From assembly GCA_036512955.1 (NCBI GenBank), contig DATBZX010000066.1, positions 1 to 44,945 of the forward strand: a stretch of 44,945 nucleotides of DNA, in the 5' to 3' direction. Position numbers and translations under genes: made by a program. Shown piece by piece: positions 24,878 to 33,751 of this stretch; the stretch's first letter is position 1, and each line of letters starts with the position of its first letter. Under the pieces are notes generated by a model. It was given only the letters and a program-made list of their open reading frames with translations, had not been told where the DNA came from and ran no database searches. Origin of the DNA: DASRAA01 sp036512955 (lineage in GTDB: Bacteria; Acidobacteriota; Terriglobia; Terriglobales; Acidobacteriaceae).

Positions 24878-26052
24878 TGCCCGCAACGCCGCTCCCTCGG
24901 TGCGCAACGCGCAAGTGGACCGCGGCTTCGCTATTGTTGGGACTATCGCTCTTGCCCGTGGCGTGCCGCCAGCGCGCCGCCATTGACCCCGCATATCACG
25001 AATTCGCTTACGTGAGTAATGGTAAGAGCGACTCGGTCAGCGTGATCGATACTCTCGCCCTGCGCAACGTGAAGACCATTGCGGTCGGCAAGAATCCCAC
25101 GGGACTGGCCGACAATCCTGCCCGCAACGAAATCTACGTCGCCAACACTGATTCCAACAATGTCACCATCATCGATGCAGAACGTAATCAGGTCGCTGCC
25201 ACCATCGGCGTGCATCGCGCCCCGTATTTCGTCTCGGTGTCGCCCGACGGCAAGCGCGCCTACGTGGCGAACTCGGGATCGGCGAATGTGTCTGTCCTCG
25301 ATCTCGACAAGCGTGTGGTAATCGCGACCATTTCCGTTGGCAACTCACCCGGAATGGCGAAGGTCTCACCCGATGGACGAGTAGTCGCTGTGAGCAACCG
25401 CGCGTCCAACACGGTTTCGCTCATCGACACTCAAAAGCTCGCCGTGCGCAGCACCGTTTCCGTCTGTGCCCAACCGCAGGACTTGGTGATTCTGCCCGAC
25501 AACAGCCACGTCTTTGTTTCTTGTCCGGGCCCGAACCAGGTTGCCTCCATCGATCTGAAGACAGACCGACTGCTGGCGCTGCTTGATATTGGCAAGCTCC
25601 CAATTCAGATGGCATTGAAACCGGATGGCGGTGAGATCTTCGTCAGCAACTTCGACTCCAACAGCTTTTCCATCGTTGAGGCGTACACCAATGAAGTCAG
25701 CGGAAGCTATCTCATCGGCAGCAACCCGGTGCGGGGCCTGGTGACCTCCGACAACACGCTGCTCTACGTGAGCAACTTCGGGTCCAACTCAATCAGCGTT
25801 TACGCGATCGATGAAGGCCGCGTCATTGGCTCGGTGCCGGTAGGTAGCCAGCCCGACGGTCTGGCGCTTACGCCCAACGAGGAGCACCTGCTGGTGGTGG
25901 ACACCAAGTCCGGCGACGTCGCCGTCGTGCGCACGGTCAAGACCCGCGACAACTCGAAGATCAGCGCCGATCGCGCGCTGGTCACCCTCATACCGGTTGG
26001 CAACCAGCCCAACGATATCGTGATCAAAGCCTTCAAGAGCGCCGCGAAATAG
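24877..26052 (+). CDS. YVTN-family beta-propeller lipoprotein
   Basis: A 391-residue protein with a lipoprotein-like signal (lipobox LPVAC, Cys30) followed by repeated YVTN/YncE-type blades: FAYVSNGKSDSVSVIDT, EIYVANTDSNNVTIIDA, RAYVANSGSANVSVLDL, VFVSCPGPNQVASID, EIFVSNFDSNSFSIVE, LYVSNFGSNSISVYAI. Seven blades would close the propeller. It probably sits on the periplasmic side of a membrane; no enzyme motif is visible and its ligand is unknown. Its start overlaps the aroF stop (TGATG), so it is translated with aroF, although no functional link is obvious. A hairpin at 26075-26094 ends the unit. Confidence 0.85.
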   Translation: MPATPLPRCATRKWTAASLLLGLSLLPVACRQRAAIDPAYHEFAYVSNGKSDSVSVIDTLALRNVKTIAVGKNPTGLADNPARNEIYVANTDSNNVTIIDAERNQVAATIGVHRAPYFVSVSPDGKRAYVANSGSANVSVLDLDKRVVIATISVGNSPGMAKVSPDGRVVAVSNRASNTVSLIDTQKLAVRSTVSVCAQPQDLVILPDNSHVFVSCPGPNQVASIDLKTDRLLALLDIGKLPIQMALKPDGGEIFVSNFDSNSFSIVEAYTNEVSGSYLIGSNPVRGLVTSDNTLLYVSNFGSNSISVYAIDEGRVIGSVPVGSQPDGLALTPNEEHLLVVDTKSGDVAVVRTVKTRDNSKISADRALVTLIPVGNQPNDIVIKAFKSAAK

Positions 26053-26074
26053 CTACGGTTCGTCAAGAAGAAAA

Positions 26075-26094
26075 GGAGCTTCCTCGGAAGCTCC
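26075..26094. terminator. Bidirectional rho-independent terminator
   Basis: A perfect 9-bp stem GGAGCTTCC-TC-GGAAGCTCC, with AAAA before it and CTTTG after, between convergent genes. On the minus strand the stem is followed by TTTTCTTCTT, a good T-run for the bacilliredoxin transcript. Confidence 0.8.
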
Positions 26095-26115
26095 CTTTGT
26101 CATCCTGCGATTTCT

Positions 26116-26550
26116 CTAATTATTTGATACGGTCTGCCCGCAGTGCTGCGCGAACACACTGGCCAAGCTGCGCGCGATGTCTTCAGCGGTACGGCTTTCA
26201 ATTTCGCTGCGCGGCACGAAGTGGACCAGTTCTCCATCCCGAAACAGCGCGAGGCTGGGCGATGATGGCGGATAGGCTCCGAAAAGCTGGCGCGCACGCT
26301 CCGTGGCTTCGCGGTCCTGTCCGGCAAACACGGTGTACACACGATTGGGCCGGGCTGAGCTCTGCAATGCCATGCGCACGCCCGGACGCATCTTGCCCGC
26401 CGCGCAGCCACAGACCGAATTCACGACGACGAGTGCGGTGCCGTTCGTGTCCGCCAACGCGGCATCGACGTCGGCGGCAGTGCGCAATTCCTGTGCACCA
26501 GCCCGCGTTAGTTCTTCGCGCATGGGGATAATCAAGATTTCTGGATACAT
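26116..26550 (-). CDS. BrxA/BrxB-family bacilliredoxin
   Basis: This 144-residue thioredoxin-fold protein has the family's CGC active site (Cys47-Gly-Cys49) in VVNSVCGCAAGKMRPG. Bacilliredoxins (YphP/YqiW, DUF1094) remove bacillithiol from mixed disulfides on proteins. The N-terminus MYPEILIIPMREEL is also typical. The ATG at 26550 follows CAGGAGCGAAG. Its presence, together with bshB1 in this window, suggests the cell makes bacillithiol. It stands alone and is convergent with the propeller lipoprotein gene. Confidence 0.88.
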   Translation of the reverse strand: MYPEILIIPMREELTRAGAQELRTAADVDAALADTNGTALVVVNSVCGCAAGKMRPGVRMALQSSARPNRVYTVFAGQDREATERARQLFGAYPPSSPSLALFRDGELVHFVPRSEIESRTAEDIARSLASVFAQHCGQTVSNN

Positions 26551-26703
26551 CTTCGCTCCTGTTGCAATGGGAATGATTCTTTCCATACTGATGCTTGTCA
26601 CGTGTAAAAGGAAGCAACCCGCAGTGGACCGCGGAGAGCTTTCAGCGGGCGCGGTGTTTCGTCACCTGAACGGCTCACCGAATTCACCCTCGCGCCAACC
26701 ATT

Positions 26704-26709
26704 TATAGT
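26704..26709 (+). promoter_or_regulatory. Putative -10 box of murB
   Basis: TATAGT ends 12 nt before the murB ATG, with no Shine-Dalgarno between. No convincing -35 box is seen. Confidence 0.38.
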
Positions 26710-26721
26710 GGCTCTACGCCC

Positions 26722-27771
26722 ATGAACATCCGCGAACAGGTACCGCTGGCCCCGCTCACCACGCTTGGCGTGGGAGGCCCATCCCGCTATTTCGCCGAAG
26801 CCGACTCGGAATCCGACGTGCGCGTGGCTCTTCAGTTCGCAGAGTCGCACCACGTGCCGCACTTCGTGTTGGGAGGCGGAAGCAACCTGCTGGTTTCCGA
26901 CCGCGGATTCGATGGCCTGGTTCTGAAGATCGCCCTGCGCGGGATCGAGCAAGTGGCCAACGAAGGCGACCGTGTGGTCTTCAACGTGGCGGCGGGCGAA
27001 GACTGGGACGACTTTGTGGCCCTGGCCGTCGAAGAAGACTTAGCCGGTATTGAGTGTCTAAGCGGAATCCCAGGCTCCGTCGGCGGAACTCCAGTACAAA
27101 ATGTCGGCGCTTATGGCCAGGAAGTTTCGGAGACGATTCACGCGGTTACGGCGCTCGATCGTCAATCTCTGGGAGTCAAGACGTTTACTAACGAAGAGTG
27201 CGGCTTTGGCTATCGCGCCAGCATTTTCAATATTTCGAAGCGTGACCGCTACATCATTCTCCGCGTGTCATTCTTACTTCAACGTGGCGGCCGTCCTGCG
27301 GTTCGATACGCCGACCTGCAGAGGGCTTTCGCCGAGGCAACCACTCCTCCGACGTTGACTGCGGTCCGAGCCGCCGTGCGTGAGATTCGCCGCCGCAAGG
27401 CAATGCTCATCGTTCCCGGCGATGACGACGCTCGCAGTGCGGGCTCGTTCTTCAAGAACCCAATTGTCGCCCAACACGAATTCGACGATCTTGAGGCTAA
27501 GTTACGGCCACGAGGCCTGGTGATGCCCAGCTATCCCGCAGGTGAGGGATTTCGCAAGCTCTCGGCGGCATGGCTTGTCGAACACTCCGGGTTCGCCAAG
27601 GGCTACAGCTTGGGCGCGGCTGGGATTTCTCGCCGTCACGCGCTAGCAATCGTCAATCGCGGAGGAGCCACCGCCGCCGACATCGTCGCGCTGAAGGATA
27701 AAATCCAGTCGCGCGTGCTGTCTGAGTTCGGCATTGAGCTTCAACCGGAACCCGTGTGCCTGGGGTTTTAG
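26722..27771 (+). CDS. murB: UDP-N-acetylenolpyruvoylglucosamine reductase
   Basis: MurB reduces UDP-GlcNAc-enolpyruvate to UDP-MurNAc with NADPH and bound FAD. The 349-residue protein has the FAD-binding motif VLGGGSNLL, GIPGSVGGTPVQNVGAYGQE, a YRAS motif in GYRASIF, the proton-donor Ser242 in SAGSFFKNP, and a C-terminal PEPVCLGF with the conserved glutamate. Its length and the inserted segments fit the type I (E. coli-like) MurB. It is not in a division/cell-wall cluster. It lacks a Shine-Dalgarno and may be leaderless. Confidence 0.95.
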   Translation: MNIREQVPLAPLTTLGVGGPSRYFAEADSESDVRVALQFAESHHVPHFVLGGGSNLLVSDRGFDGLVLKIALRGIEQVANEGDRVVFNVAAGEDWDDFVALAVEEDLAGIECLSGIPGSVGGTPVQNVGAYGQEVSETIHAVTALDRQSLGVKTFTNEECGFGYRASIFNISKRDRYIILRVSFLLQRGGRPAVRYADLQRAFAEATTPPTLTAVRAAVREIRRRKAMLIVPGDDDARSAGSFFKNPIVAQHEFDDLEAKLRPRGLVMPSYPAGEGFRKLSAAWLVEHSGFAKGYSLGAAGISRRHALAIVNRGGATAADIVALKDKIQSRVLSEFGIELQPEPVCLGF

Positions 27772-29117
27772 CCCGCCATCGGCGGTACCTGCTTGTGCCA
27801 CTCCGTCGCTTGCTCGTACGCATGCGCCAAGCGCAACGCCACACCATCGGCTTCTGGCGCTGCGGAGATTTGCAGTCCCACGGGCAGCCCTTCTCCGGTA
27901 AATCCGCACGGCACCGACACGCTCGGCCACCACAGCGAACTGAACGGGAATGTGTTCTTCAGCAGGTATCGGAGTTCGAACTGCCTCAAGCTGGGGGAAT
28001 CGAGCGCTTCGAGGTCTGCGATTCTCGGCGCCGCAACGGGCACAGTCGGACTCAGCACTACATCGAGCGTGTCGAAAACACGCACGCTTTGGTTGAACTC
28101 GGTAAGTTCGCGCAGCGCCCGCTGGTATTCGTCTTCGCTGACGCCTGCGGTGTCGCGTACCCGATCGAGCGTGCGAGGATCGTAGAGCTCCGGCGTAGCC
28201 TTCAACATTTTCTCGTGGTAACGATGGATCTCGTAACTCCGAATCGCCGGCGGGGTCTCCCATTGCAGATCGAACTCGCTAACTTGTGCGACCATCCCCG
28301 ACAATGCCTCTACCGCGCCGTAGAAGCAGCCAGCAACTTCCGGGTCGGCCTCATCGCGGAGGTTTCGGGCTACACCCATCCTGAGTTTCGTGACCGGTTC
28401 ATCCACCCCGGCGGAGAACTTCGTGGCGCCAGGTGCCGTCAGACAGTTGAGAATCGTTACCGCATCGCGAACGGTCCGGGCGATCGGCCCCGGGGTGTCG
28501 AATGACTTGGCCAGCGGAACAATTCGTTCGTTGCTCAGCATTCCTAGGCTGGGTCGATGTCCGACCACGCCGCAGAGGGCCGCTGGGACCCGCACCGATC
28601 CTGCCGTATCCGTGCCGATGGCCGCGATGCACATTCCGGCGGCCACAGCAGCAGCAGATCCGGATGACGACCCTCCAGTGATCCGGGTGATTTCCCACGG
28701 ATTCTTCGCGGGCCTGAACGCGCTGACGATCCCACTGCCGCCAAAGGCAAACTCATGGAGGTTTGTCTTCCCCACGATCACCGCGCCTGCCCTCTCTAGT
28801 TGCGTGACGATGGCCGCATCCTTCGTCGCGATGCGGTTGCCGAACTGCCTGCTGCCAGCCGTTGTTCGCACTCCCGCTACATCGATCAAGTCTTTCAGTG
28901 CGATAGGAATGCCATGCAACGGTCCGCGCCAGTTGCCCGAGCTGATTTCCGCATCCGCCCGAGCTGCCTGCTCGAGAGCAAGGTCAGCCGTCACGGTGAT
29001 GAAAGCGTTGAGCAACGGGTTCAGCCGCTCGATGCGAGCAAGACACTCGAGGGTCAACTCCATGGATGACAGCTTGCGGCTGCGTATTTGTTCGGCAGCT
29101 TCCACCAGGGAGAGCAT
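27768..29117 (-). CDS. Amidase signature-family hydrolase
   Basis: This 449-residue enzyme has the Ser-cisSer-Lys triad in canonical spacing: Lys75 (IALKDLID), Ser150 (TGGSSSGSAAA) and Ser174 (GTDTAGSVRVPA), 75 and 24 residues apart. The nucleophile motif has TAGS instead of the usual TGGS. Family members cut amides, including GatA of the tRNA amidotransferase; no gatB or gatC is near, so a general amidase is more likely. The ATG at 29117 is preferred; a GTG at 29129 overlaps the fur stop (TAGTG). It is probably co-transcribed with fur. Its 3' end overlaps murB by 4 bp. Confidence 0.86.
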   Translation of the reverse strand: MLSLVEAAEQIRSRKLSSMELTLECLARIERLNPLLNAFITVTADLALEQAARADAEISSGNWRGPLHGIPIALKDLIDVAGVRTTAGSRQFGNRIATKDAAIVTQLERAGAVIVGKTNLHEFAFGGSGIVSAFRPAKNPWEITRITGGSSSGSAAAVAAGMCIAAIGTDTAGSVRVPAALCGVVGHRPSLGMLSNERIVPLAKSFDTPGPIARTVRDAVTILNCLTAPGATKFSAGVDEPVTKLRMGVARNLRDEADPEVAGCFYGAVEALSGMVAQVSEFDLQWETPPAIRSYEIHRYHEKMLKATPELYDPRTLDRVRDTAGVSEDEYQRALRELTEFNQSVRVFDTLDVVLSPTVPVAAPRIADLEALDSPSLRQFELRYLLKNTFPFSSLWWPSVSVPCGFTGEGLPVGLQISAAPEADGVALRLAHAYEQATEWHKQVPPMAG

Positions 29118-29128
29118 TGCGACGGACA

Positions 29129-29656
29129 CTAGGCCACCGGGCGCTTGCTTTTCGCCTGGCACTTTTCGCAAACGCCGTAGATTTGGAAGGTGTGCCGGGT
29201 GGTGAGGTATTTGTTTTTGCGACCAATCTCGCGCTCGATCCGCTCGATGTCGGTAGAGAAAAATTCCACCGAACTGCCGCACTCGGTACAGACCATGTGA
29301 TGGTGATTGCGCCGGTTGTACTGGTGCTCGTAGCGCGCGATGCCGTCGTTGAAGGCCACTTCGCTGGCCAGGCCGCACTCCGACAGCAGCTTCAAGGTGC
29401 GATAAACAGTGGTGAATCCGATGCGTTCGTCCTGCTTCTTCACCAGGCGGTAGAGCTCGTCAGTGGAAAGGTGATCGCGAGTGTCGAGGAAAGTGCGAAG
29501 GATCGTGTCGCGCTGCCCGGTATGTTTCAGGCCCACACGGCGCAGGTGATCGTGGAAAATGGTTTCCGCCTCGCGCACCATCTCGCGCGAAATGCGCGGC
29601 TGATCGTCGACTCGCTTTTGCAGAACGCTCGGGTTGTTGGCTCGTTTCGTTCCCAT
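29129..29656 (-). CDS. fur: Fur-family transcriptional regulator
   Basis: A 175-residue metalloregulator. The winged-helix domain has HTGQRDTILRTFL and the recognition helix region IGFTTVYRTLKLLSE. The dimerisation domain has a histidine-rich metal site (RRNHHHMVC) and two CxxC motifs (CTEC, CEKC) for structural zinc. Sequence fits Fur best, but PerR or Zur cannot be excluded. There is an N-terminal extension of about 30 residues before the fold, and a later Met is possible. It is divergent from the acylase gene, with the starts 101 bp apart, and is followed by the amidase. No clear Fur box is seen by eye. Confidence 0.87.
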   Translation of the reverse strand: MGTKRANNPSVLQKRVDDQPRISREMVREAETIFHDHLRRVGLKHTGQRDTILRTFLDTRDHLSTDELYRLVKKQDERIGFTTVYRTLKLLSECGLASEVAFNDGIARYEHQYNRRNHHHMVCTECGSSVEFFSTDIERIEREIGRKNKYLTTRHTFQIYGVCEKCQAKSKRPVA

Positions 29657-29740
29657 ATTGCGCGCATCCGCACCAGATTTCGGATAACAGCATAGCACCG
29701 AAGATGCTCGCTTCAGTGTCGTCTCCACCGCCGCGTCCAT

Positions 29741-29746
29741 TACAAT
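29741..29746 (+). promoter_or_regulatory. Putative -10 box of the acylase gene
   Basis: TACAAT ends 11 nt before the ATG at 29758, with only CAGGCTTTCCT between, so the leader would be very short. Confidence 0.35.
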
Positions 29747-29757
29747 CAGGCTTTCCT

Positions 29758-32247
29758 ATGGAATCCACGACTGTACTAGCTCCCTCCCGTCCTTCGCGCA
29801 CCAAGCCGCTGTTTCGTGTTGTGATCGCGCTGCTGGTGCTGCTCCTAATCGCTTTTCTCGCCTTCGACGTCTGGTTTTACCGTGCGGTGCGCGCAGCCTT
29901 GCCGCAGGAAGACGGCACCATCCAACTTGCCGGCCTCTCCCAACCTGTGGTGGTGATTCGCGATTCGTTGGGAATACCCACCATCACGGCCACGAGTCTC
30001 GACGACCTCTTCTTCGCCCAGGGATACATCACGGCGCAGGAACGGCTCTGGCAGATGGACATGACGCGTCGCTTCGCCTCCGGCGATCTCGCCGTGATTC
30101 TCGGCCCTGATTTCGTCGATACCGATCGCGAACAGCGCATCCTTGGGCTGCGTCAGGCAGCCGAGAAGGCCGCCGCACGGATGGAGCCAGCGCAGCGCGC
30201 ACAATTCCAAGCCTATGCCAACGGTGTGAACGCCTACATCTCCGAGCACGCCAAAACGCTTCCGCTTGAATTCCGCTTCCTGACCTACGCCCCGCACGTG
30301 TGGACTGTCGAGGACTCGCTGCTGGTGGGCCTCTCCATGACTGAGTTCCTGAATCACGGCTATTACAAGGAAGAGTTGCTGAAGGAAAAGGCCCTGGCCA
30401 AACTCGGGCCCCAACTCACGGCCGAACTGTTCGTGAATTCTTCCTGGCGCGATCATCCTCCGGGATCGGAAGGCCAGTCGCTGGAGAACGAACTTCCCCA
30501 GGACCTCACGCCGGACGAGGACGAGGCCCTTCCGCCCAACGTGAAAGGCGCGAAACCTACGCCCAAGAATGCTCCCGCGCAGCAATCGGTCCCTCACGCA
30601 GCGCTCGCACCCTTCGCTCTTCCCTCACCTGCCTCGTCGCCTGACGTCCGATTTCATCCCGGCTCGAATAACTGGGTGGTATCCGGCGCTCATACCGTCA
30701 CCGGCAAGCCGCTACTGTCGAACGACATGCATCTCGATCTCCGGCTGCCCAACACCTGGTACGAGGCTCACCTCATTTGCGGCGACTTTGACGTGATCGG
30801 CGTGACTCTGCCCGGCGTGCCCTACGTGATCGTCGGACACAACCGCTACGTTGCCTGGGGTTTCACCAATCTCGGACCCGCTGTCGAAGACGTGTACATC
30901 GAGAAGTTCAACGACAAAGGCGAGTACCTCTCGCCGCAGGGATGGGTACAGCCCGAGCATCGCCAGGAAATTATCCGAGTCAAGGGAAAGCCCGAGGTCA
31001 AACTCGATGTCGTCGTCACCCGCCACGGACCGATCATCACTGACCTGGTTCCGGGCGAAACCCGCAAGCTTGCGCTCAAGTGGATCATCTATGACCCGAA
31101 ATCCTCTGGCATCGTGTTCTTGAACGTGAACTCGGCGAAAAATTGGGACGATTTCCGGGCTGCATTTTCGAACTTTGGCGCACCGGGGCAGAACGTCGTC
31201 TATGCGGACGTGGATGGGCACATTGGTTATCAGGCCACTGGCTTTGTGCCGATACGTGCCTCGGGCGATGGCTCGGTGCCGGTTCCCGGCGACACCGACG
31301 CCTATGAGTGGACTGGGTTCATCCCCTACGATCAGATGCCGCGGGTCTTCGATCCTCCGTCGGGCATCATCGCTACCGCCAACGGCCGCATCAGTCCAAA
31401 TGGCTATCCCTACCCGGTGAGTATCGAATGGGATTCGCCTTATCGTACCGAGCGCATCTACAAGCTCCTGAGCCAACCCAGGAAGTACACTCCGGCGGAC
31501 ATGTTGGCCATTGAGACTGACGTCGTCTCTGAGTTCGACCGCTATTGTGCAGAACGCTTTGTCTATGCCATCGACCACACACCCGAGGCCTCGGAGCGGG
31601 CCAAGTCCGCCGGGGACATCATGCGCAGTTGGGACGGTAAGATGGATACCGAGTCCGTCGCGCCTTCCATCGCTTATTTCTCGCGCGGTAAGTTGAATGA
31701 ACTCTTGCTGCAACCGAAGCTCGGCGACTCGTGGAAGGACTATACCCGCTGGTTCATGACTCCGGTCTGGCTGGAGACCGTTCTGTCGCACCAACCGCCG
31801 CAGTGGTTACCCACGGGTTACGCCAACTACGACCAGCTACTAACGGCTGCGGTCGAGGCTGCGGTTAACGATTCCCGGACGCCGAAGTCGCTGGGCCTCT
31901 GGACCTGGGGCCGTGTCCATCAAATCGACGTGAAACACCCCTTCTGGAGCAATGTCCCCATCCTCAAACGGGGAGCCGGTCCGGGACCTCAGCCGCTATC
32001 CGGCGATGGTCTGACGGTGAAGCAGGCGGGCAAACAGTTTGGCCCCTCCGAGCGCTATACCGCTGATCTCGCGAACCTCGACAACTCCACGCTGAACATC
32101 GTAAACGGGGAGTCGGGCAATATTTTCGACGAGCACTACAACGATCAATGGGACGCCTACTACCACGGTCGAACGTTCAAGCTGCCGTTCTCTTCGGAAG
32201 CTGTGAGTCAGGCGGCCCAGCATTACCTGACGCTGCGGCCGCAATAA
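29758..32247 (+). CDS. Penicillin acylase family protein (Ntn hydrolase)
   Basis: An 829-residue precursor of the penicillin amidase / acyl-homoserine-lactone acylase family. It has a hydrophobic N-terminal anchor (about 19-37), an alpha-chain region (about 55-235), and the autocatalytic cleavage site at Ser303 in PGSNNWVVSG, which becomes the N-terminal nucleophile of the beta chain. Downstream family motifs are LLSNDMHLDL, TLPGVPYVIVGHN, and VVTRHGPIITD. Between the chains is a Pro/Ala-rich spacer (about 240-297), which is probably cut out or stays flexible. The substrate (antibiotic, AHL signal or another amide) is not decidable. It is divergent from fur and convergent with the second propeller gene. 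Confidence 0.9.
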   Translation: MESTTVLAPSRPSRTKPLFRVVIALLVLLLIAFLAFDVWFYRAVRAALPQEDGTIQLAGLSQPVVVIRDSLGIPTITATSLDDLFFAQGYITAQERLWQMDMTRRFASGDLAVILGPDFVDTDREQRILGLRQAAEKAAARMEPAQRAQFQAYANGVNAYISEHAKTLPLEFRFLTYAPHVWTVEDSLLVGLSMTEFLNHGYYKEELLKEKALAKLGPQLTAELFVNSSWRDHPPGSEGQSLENELPQDLTPDEDEALPPNVKGAKPTPKNAPAQQSVPHAALAPFALPSPASSPDVRFHPGSNNWVVSGAHTVTGKPLLSNDMHLDLRLPNTWYEAHLICGDFDVIGVTLPGVPYVIVGHNRYVAWGFTNLGPAVEDVYIEKFNDKGEYLSPQGWVQPEHRQEIIRVKGKPEVKLDVVVTRHGPIITDLVPGETRKLALKWIIYDPKSSGIVFLNVNSAKNWDDFRAAFSNFGAPGQNVVYADVDGHIGYQATGFVPIRASGDGSVPVPGDTDAYEWTGFIPYDQMPRVFDPPSGIIATANGRISPNGYPYPVSIEWDSPYRTERIYKLLSQPRKYTPADMLAIETDVVSEFDRYCAERFVYAIDHTPEASERAKSAGDIMRSWDGKMDTESVAPSIAYFSRGKLNELLLQPKLGDSWKDYTRWFMTPVWLETVLSHQPPQWLPTGYANYDQLLTAAVEAAVNDSRTPKSLGLWTWGRVHQIDVKHPFWSNVPILKRGAGPGPQPLSGDGLTVKQAGKQFGPSERYTADLANLDNSTLNIVNGESGNIFDEHYNDQWDAYYHGRTFKLPFSSEAVSQAAQHYLTLRPQ

Positions 32248-32264
32248 CCTCGGGCTACAACACA

Positions 32265-32289
32265 ACGGGCGACCGTTTTGGCCGCCCGT
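32265..32289. terminator. Hairpin between convergent genes
   Basis: ACGGGCG (32265-32271) pairs with CGCCCGT (32283-32289), extended by CC/GG inside a loop with TTTT. It lies between the convergent acylase and propeller genes. There is no clear T-run, so termination is likely but not certain. Confidence 0.55.
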
Positions 32290-32312
32290 GTCATTCTCAA
32301 CGAACTCCCAGC

Positions 32313-33587
32313 TTAAGGGTCAACCTGCACCACTCCGTACAGCGCACCCAGGAACGAAATTTGCGTGGCTTGCAACTGCCCGGTAGTCGTGTCGTAAATG
32401 TGCAGTACCCCACCCTCGACTACGTACATGGTGTTGCGGTTGGGGATGGACTGCATCCCAGTTACCGGACCGAAGGGCGAACCCGGTGGTGCAGCTTGTG
32501 TATTTCCCAGATCGACGATTGACAGGCAACCAGTCGTTGCATTGATACAAGTAGCGGCTCCGATGTAGGCCTTGTTATTGTTCGAGAGCGCCATGGTGGT
32601 GTGGGTTCCATCTCCGATGGCGATCGAGTTGGTCGTGGTGCGCGTCATAGCGCTGACATCGACCACGTCAAACGTGCCCGTGTTGCCGCCCGGATAACCC
32701 GCCACATACAGGATGGTGCCCTTCAACACGCCGACGCTGGCGCCGCCGACTGCAACCGTTGACTTAATCGTCCGGGACGGTACATCGAAGCTCATTACCG
32801 AAGGCGGACCCGCCGACGATCCGCATTCTGGACCGCAGTTGAGCACGTATGCCGTATTGCTGTCGCTGCTGAAAAATGCGTTGATCGGACGAGCAAAGCC
32901 CGGAATCGCCACCGCAACTGGGGCAGTAGCTGTCAGGTCAATCAACCACATCGTGTCCGCGTTGTTGGCGAACACCAGCAGCGTGTTACCGCTGGGACTG
33001 ATGGCCGCATAGCGCGCCTGCGGCACCGGATAGCCATTCGTAACCTGACCCGATGCGGTGGTGATCACCTCAATCGCACCCGGAGTCGTGAACGTATTGG
33101 ATGTTCCCACCGAGACGGTGGCATTTGGCACTGGGACATAAACAAACTTCGAATCCGGAGAGTACACCGCCATGGTCGCGTAGTTTGGCATCGACACGGT
33201 GCCATTCGTGGCTTCCGACGAATTCGTCACAAAAGTGAACGTGAAAGTGGCCGGATTGTAAACCAACGTCTCTAAATTGTCCGGACTCAGGACCATGAAT
33301 GTCAGCGAAGTGCTGACTGGGATCGAAACAGCTGTTCCGGTTACCCCCGGACCTGTCACTCCGGTGTTATTGTTGGTCACCGTGTAGAAGGCAGTCGTGT
33401 CCGTTTGACTATCCATGATCTGGAGATTTCCGGAATACTGGTTGGAAATGAATGCCCGGTTCTGGAGTTTACTGGGGGCGTTCACCGTCGCATTTCCGTT
33501 AGGACCGGTGACACTATTATTGCTACTGCAGGACGCGATGATCAGGAGGGGAACCAGGGTTCCCAGGAGGAGTACTGCCCGCTTCAA
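32313..33587 (-). CDS. Beta-propeller lipoprotein (YVTN-type)
   Basis: A 424-residue lipoprotein with the lipobox IASC (Cys20) after a short hydrophobic signal, then a Ser/Asn-rich linker and propeller blades: RAFISNQYSGNLQIMDS, FVYVPVPNA, NTLLVFANNADTMWLIDL, NTAYVLNCGPEC, KAYIGAATCINA, NTMYVVEGGVLHIYD. The composition is rich in Thr, Asn and Val, as in secreted acidobacterial propellers. The start is a TTG at 33587 that follows GAGG; no ATG in this frame gives a signal peptide. The frame remains open upstream to 33743. Function is unknown. It is divergent from the metH/metF-like gene. Confidence 0.82.
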   Translation of the reverse strand: MKRAVLLLGTLVPLLIIASCSSNNSVTGPNGNATVNAPSKLQNRAFISNQYSGNLQIMDSQTDTTAFYTVTNNNTGVTGPGVTGTAVSIPVSTSLTFMVLSPDNLETLVYNPATFTFTFVTNSSEATNGTVSMPNYATMAVYSPDSKFVYVPVPNATVSVGTSNTFTTPGAIEVITTASGQVTNGYPVPQARYAAISPSGNTLLVFANNADTMWLIDLTATAPVAVAIPGFARPINAFFSSDSNTAYVLNCGPECGSSAGPPSVMSFDVPSRTIKSTVAVGGASVGVLKGTILYVAGYPGGNTGTFDVVDVSAMTRTTTNSIAIGDGTHTTMALSNNNKAYIGAATCINATTGCLSIVDLGNTQAAPPGSPFGPVTGMQSIPNRNTMYVVEGGVLHIYDTTTGQLQATQISFLGALYGVVQVDP

Positions 33588-33751
33588 ACTTGTACCTCGT
33601 TCATGCTGTTGATACGGCTTGAGTTGATGAGATTCTGCAAAATTATAGCAGAGCCCGGCGGGCGGTCTCAGCGGGGCGTGCTCAGTGGCCTTATGATTCC
33701 ATTTGCGATAGAGTGCCAATAACACCTCACTTTCTTGATTCAACGAGCAAA

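Noticed and set aside
29129..29656. An iron box in the fur-acylase intergenic region
   Set aside because: I see no 19-bp palindrome of the GATAATGATAATCATTATC type between 29657 and 29757.
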